A DNA stretch of 7,124 nucleotides. Origin: Verrucomicrobiota bacterium (GTDB lineage Bacteria > Verrucomicrobiota > Verrucomicrobiia > Opitutales > Opitutaceae). Under the pieces are notes generated by a model. That model was not told the DNA's origin. It was given only the letters and a program-made list of their open reading frames with translations, and searched no databases. The number at the start of each line of letters is the position of its first letter. The first letter of the stretch is position 1. Positions 5,804 through 7,124 of this stretch are shown in pieces. Made by a program: the position numbers and the translations under genes. The stretch lies in NCBI GenBank assembly GCA_030832235.1, contig JAURJO010000149.1, positions 1 through 7,124 of the forward strand, given 5' to 3'.

Positions 5804-5850
5804 CCGGAACCGGGAGAGCGGGAGGCGGGTGATGAGTGAAAGAAAGAAAG
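5804..5850 (+). other. Purine-rich tract upstream of the OPT gene
   Basis: G/A-rich on the plus strand, ending in GAAAGAAAGAAAG (3 tetranucleotide steps). It lies in the gap between the methyltransferase stop and the OPT start. On the transcribed minus strand it gives CTTTCTTTCTTTC, which may serve as a loose U-rich tract. Confidence 0.35.
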
Positions 5851-5861
5851 ACGCTTCCACC

Positions 5862-5877
5862 CTGCCCGCCCGGCCAG
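5862..5877 (-). terminator. Weak hairpin plus U-rich tract after the methyltransferase
   Basis: CTGCCC (5862-5867) and GGCCAG (5872-5877) pair with one mismatch around a 4-nt loop. Read in the gene's direction, the CTTTCTTTCTTTC tract (5850-5838) follows about 11 nt later. This could be a partial terminator between the methyltransferase and OPT genes. The stem is short and the spacing poor. Confidence 0.25.
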
Positions 5878-5895
5878 TCTCCATCGTCAATCCGC

Positions 5896-6696
5896 TCAGC
5901 CGCGGCGCGCCCACGCTTCCCAGATCAGGATGCCAGCGGCGACAGAAACATTGAGCGATTCCACCCGGCCGGCACCGGGCAAGGTGACCAGCCGCGAGCA
6001 CGCGGCTGCCACGGTCGGATCGAGCCCGTGCTCCTCGTTGCCCAGGACGAGTGCCAGCGGACGCGCGGATGGACGGGCCAGCTCCGGCCTTCCGCCGCGC
6101 GTCGCTGCGCCCACGACTTCGTAGCCCGCCGCCACAAGCGCGCGCACCAACGCGATGGCATCGGCGGAGGCGTGCAGTTCCACGCCTTCCAATCCGCCCT
6201 CGGCCACGCGATAAGCCGCGTCCACCGGCCGCGCCGCGCCTTCGCGACCGCAGATCACGAGGCGCCCGACACCAAAAAAGGCGGCGGTCCGCGCGATCGC
6301 GCCCAGATTGTGGACGTTGCCGACGCGATCGAGCACGAGCACCCCCTCGCGCTGCTTGGCCCACGCGCGAAGCTCTTCGGCCCCCGGCTCGCGCATCTGC
6401 GGCGGAGTCACCACCGCCACCACGCCGCCGTGATGCGGTGTGCCGGCGATTTTCTCCAATTCAGCGGGCTCGACACACCGGTAGACCCGGCGCGAGGTGG
6501 CGAGCGTCTTGCAGATGACGCCGATCTTTCGGCCCGTGTCGTAATCAAAATAGAGCCGCTGAATGGAACCGGCATCGCGCGCAAACCGCGCCCGCACCGC
6601 CGCCAAGCCGCAGATGCGCACCACATCCCGGCTCACGGAGGCTATCACTCCGCTCGCCGTTCCCGCCACCGCCCCGCGTTTCACACCTTCAGCCAT
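5896..6696 (-). CDS. TrmH/SpoU-family RNA 2'-O-methyltransferase
   Basis: This is an SPOUT-class, SAM-dependent RNA ribose methyltransferase with a trefoil knot, acting on rRNA or tRNA. With the ATG at 6696 the product has 266 residues. An N-terminal substrate-binding domain begins near residue 27 (ICGLAAVRARF) and ends around TPHHGGVVAVV at about 86-96. The three SpoU motifs follow: NLGAIARTA at about 130-138 (motif 1), VLGNEEHGL at about 217-225 (motif 2) and LPGAGRVESLNVSVAAGI at about 239-256 (motif 3). Motif 1 Arg and motif 3 Asn are retained. The start is uncertain: an ATG at 6777 gives 293 residues, and a GTG at 6636 gives 246 residues beginning MSRDVVRICG, with GGAG 11 nt upstream. 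Nothing before about 6636 looks like the family. The target nucleotide cannot be assigned, so no gene symbol is given. Confidence 0.9.
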   Translation of the reverse strand: MAEGVKRGAVAGTASGVIASVSRDVVRICGLAAVRARFARDAGSIQRLYFDYDTGRKIGVICKTLATSRRVYRCVEPAELEKIAGTPHHGGVVAVVTPPQMREPGAEELRAWAKQREGVLVLDRVGNVHNLGAIARTAAFFGVGRLVICGREGAARPVDAAYRVAEGGLEGVELHASADAIALVRALVAAGYEVVGAATRGGRPELARPSARPLALVLGNEEHGLDPTVAAACSRLVTLPGAGRVESLNVSVAAGILIWEAWARRG

Positions 6697-6905
6697 GCCG
6701 CGCAGTAAGAACGCCCACCCGCCCGAAACCAGCCCATTGTCGGAGACCACCCTCGATTGAAGGTGCACCAGGCGCATCCGAACCGCCCGAGCCCAGCGAG
6801 AAACGGGTCACAAGCACCGCGCCTTCAACGGCTCGAGCCAACCGAGCCGAGGCAACCGCGAATGGGACCCAAGGCGTACGCATGGCCTGAGGTCAATTTC
6901 GGCCT

Positions 6906-6961
6906 TTGCGCCTCTTGAGCCTTTTCGCGGCCAACCGGGCTGATGGCCGCAAAGAGGCGCA
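6906..6961 (-). repeat. 56-bp palindromic module (inverted copy)
   Basis: The outer arms TGCGCCTCTT (6907-6916) and AAGAGGCGCA (6952-6961) form a perfect 10-bp inverted repeat. Inside it GCGGCC (6927-6932) and GGCCGC (6945-6950) make a second stem with a 12-nt loop. It matches 2219-2274 on the other strand at 48 of 56 positions. Confidence 0.7.
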
Positions 6962-6996
6962 CGAGGCACAAGGCGGCGGGTTCAATCCACCAAGCC

Positions 6997-7034
6997 GGGT
7001 TCAACCACGGATGGACGCGGATTCACACGGATGA
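6997..7034 (-). repeat. 38-bp ATCCGYG tract (inverted copy)
   Basis: On the minus strand it reads as three clean sub-repeats, ATCCGTG, ATCCGCG and ATCCGTG, at 10-nt spacing followed by GTTGAACCC. It is the most regular of the four copies in the window and lies close to the 56-bp module rather than beside a REP-like hairpin. Confidence 0.7.
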
Positions 7035-7063
7035 TTCCGCGCGTTTGCCGTGCGCAGGCCGCT

Positions 7064-7090
7064 CCTCCGTTGCCTCCGTTACCTCCTGTC
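7064..7090 (+). repeat. Short 9-nt periodic tract
   Basis: CCTCCGTTG, CCTCCGTTA and CCTCCTGTC follow one another directly, giving three 9-nt units with decay in the third. It is part of the gene-free right end, with no evident function. Confidence 0.5.
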
Positions 7091-7124
7091 GCGCGGACCT
7101 CGGATTTATACGCGTGATCCGGGA

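Larger units (their letters stand above)
6697..7124. other. Gene-free right end with inverted repeat modules
   Basis: No protein family is recognisable. The part nearest the methyltransferase (6697-6895) is its leader or promoter region, or a short N-terminal extension if translation starts at 6777. From about 6905 the stretch contains the inverted 56-bp palindromic module, the inverted 38-bp ATCCGYG tract, and a short 9-nt periodic tract at 7064-7090. The window ends without a further gene start. Confidence 0.65.

Noticed and set aside
2219..6961. Composite transposon carrying the three-gene block between inverted modules.
   Set aside because: No transposase, no target-site duplication is visible, the modules are 56 bp with imperfect identity, and the order of accompanying repeats differs on the two sides.

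Overview
The window is GC-rich bacterial chromosome. It carries five recognisable genes and three gene-free stretches packed with short dispersed repeats. The repeat vocabulary (GTAG-tagged hairpins, ATCCGYG-type tracts, CGCCTCTTTGC-type palindromes) and the protein set suggest a member of the Verrucomicrobiota, possibly Opitutaceae. That placement rests on recall of similar intergenic repeats, not on a search. No rRNA, tRNA, CRISPR array or complete insertion sequence is visible.

Layout: 1-587 holds a tandem duplication with a period of 253 bp. Each copy carries two REP-like hairpins facing each other, and a palindromic 24-bp element lies at the junction and again, inverted, at the right edge. 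Next is a minus-strand site-2 (M50) membrane metalloprotease with four C-terminal CxxC knuckles (588-1520). Divergent from it is a small secreted single-domain rhodanese (1619-2014). From 2015 to 2627 is a repeat-rich spacer with a diverged relative of the 253-bp unit. Three minus-strand genes follow in transcription order from the right: a TrmH/SpoU RNA methyltransferase (5896-about 6696), an OPT-family transporter (3451-5742) and a LutC/LUD-domain protein (2628-3239). The gaps between them are 100-220 bp, so they may or may not be one transcript. The right end (about 6697-7124) is again gene-free, with inverted copies of two repeat modules also present at 2.2-2.4 kb. The minus-strand gene block is therefore bracketed by inverted repeats.

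Functionally the genes are a loose set: membrane proteolysis, periplasmic sulfur or thiol chemistry, RNA modification, peptide or metal-chelate uptake, and a lactate-utilisation-type accessory protein without its usual LutA/LutB partners. No new defence or mobile system is supported. The most distinctive content is the repeat landscape, which looks like a BIME-type mosaic of REP elements that a REP-associated tyrosine transposase (RAYT) elsewhere in the genome could have spread.
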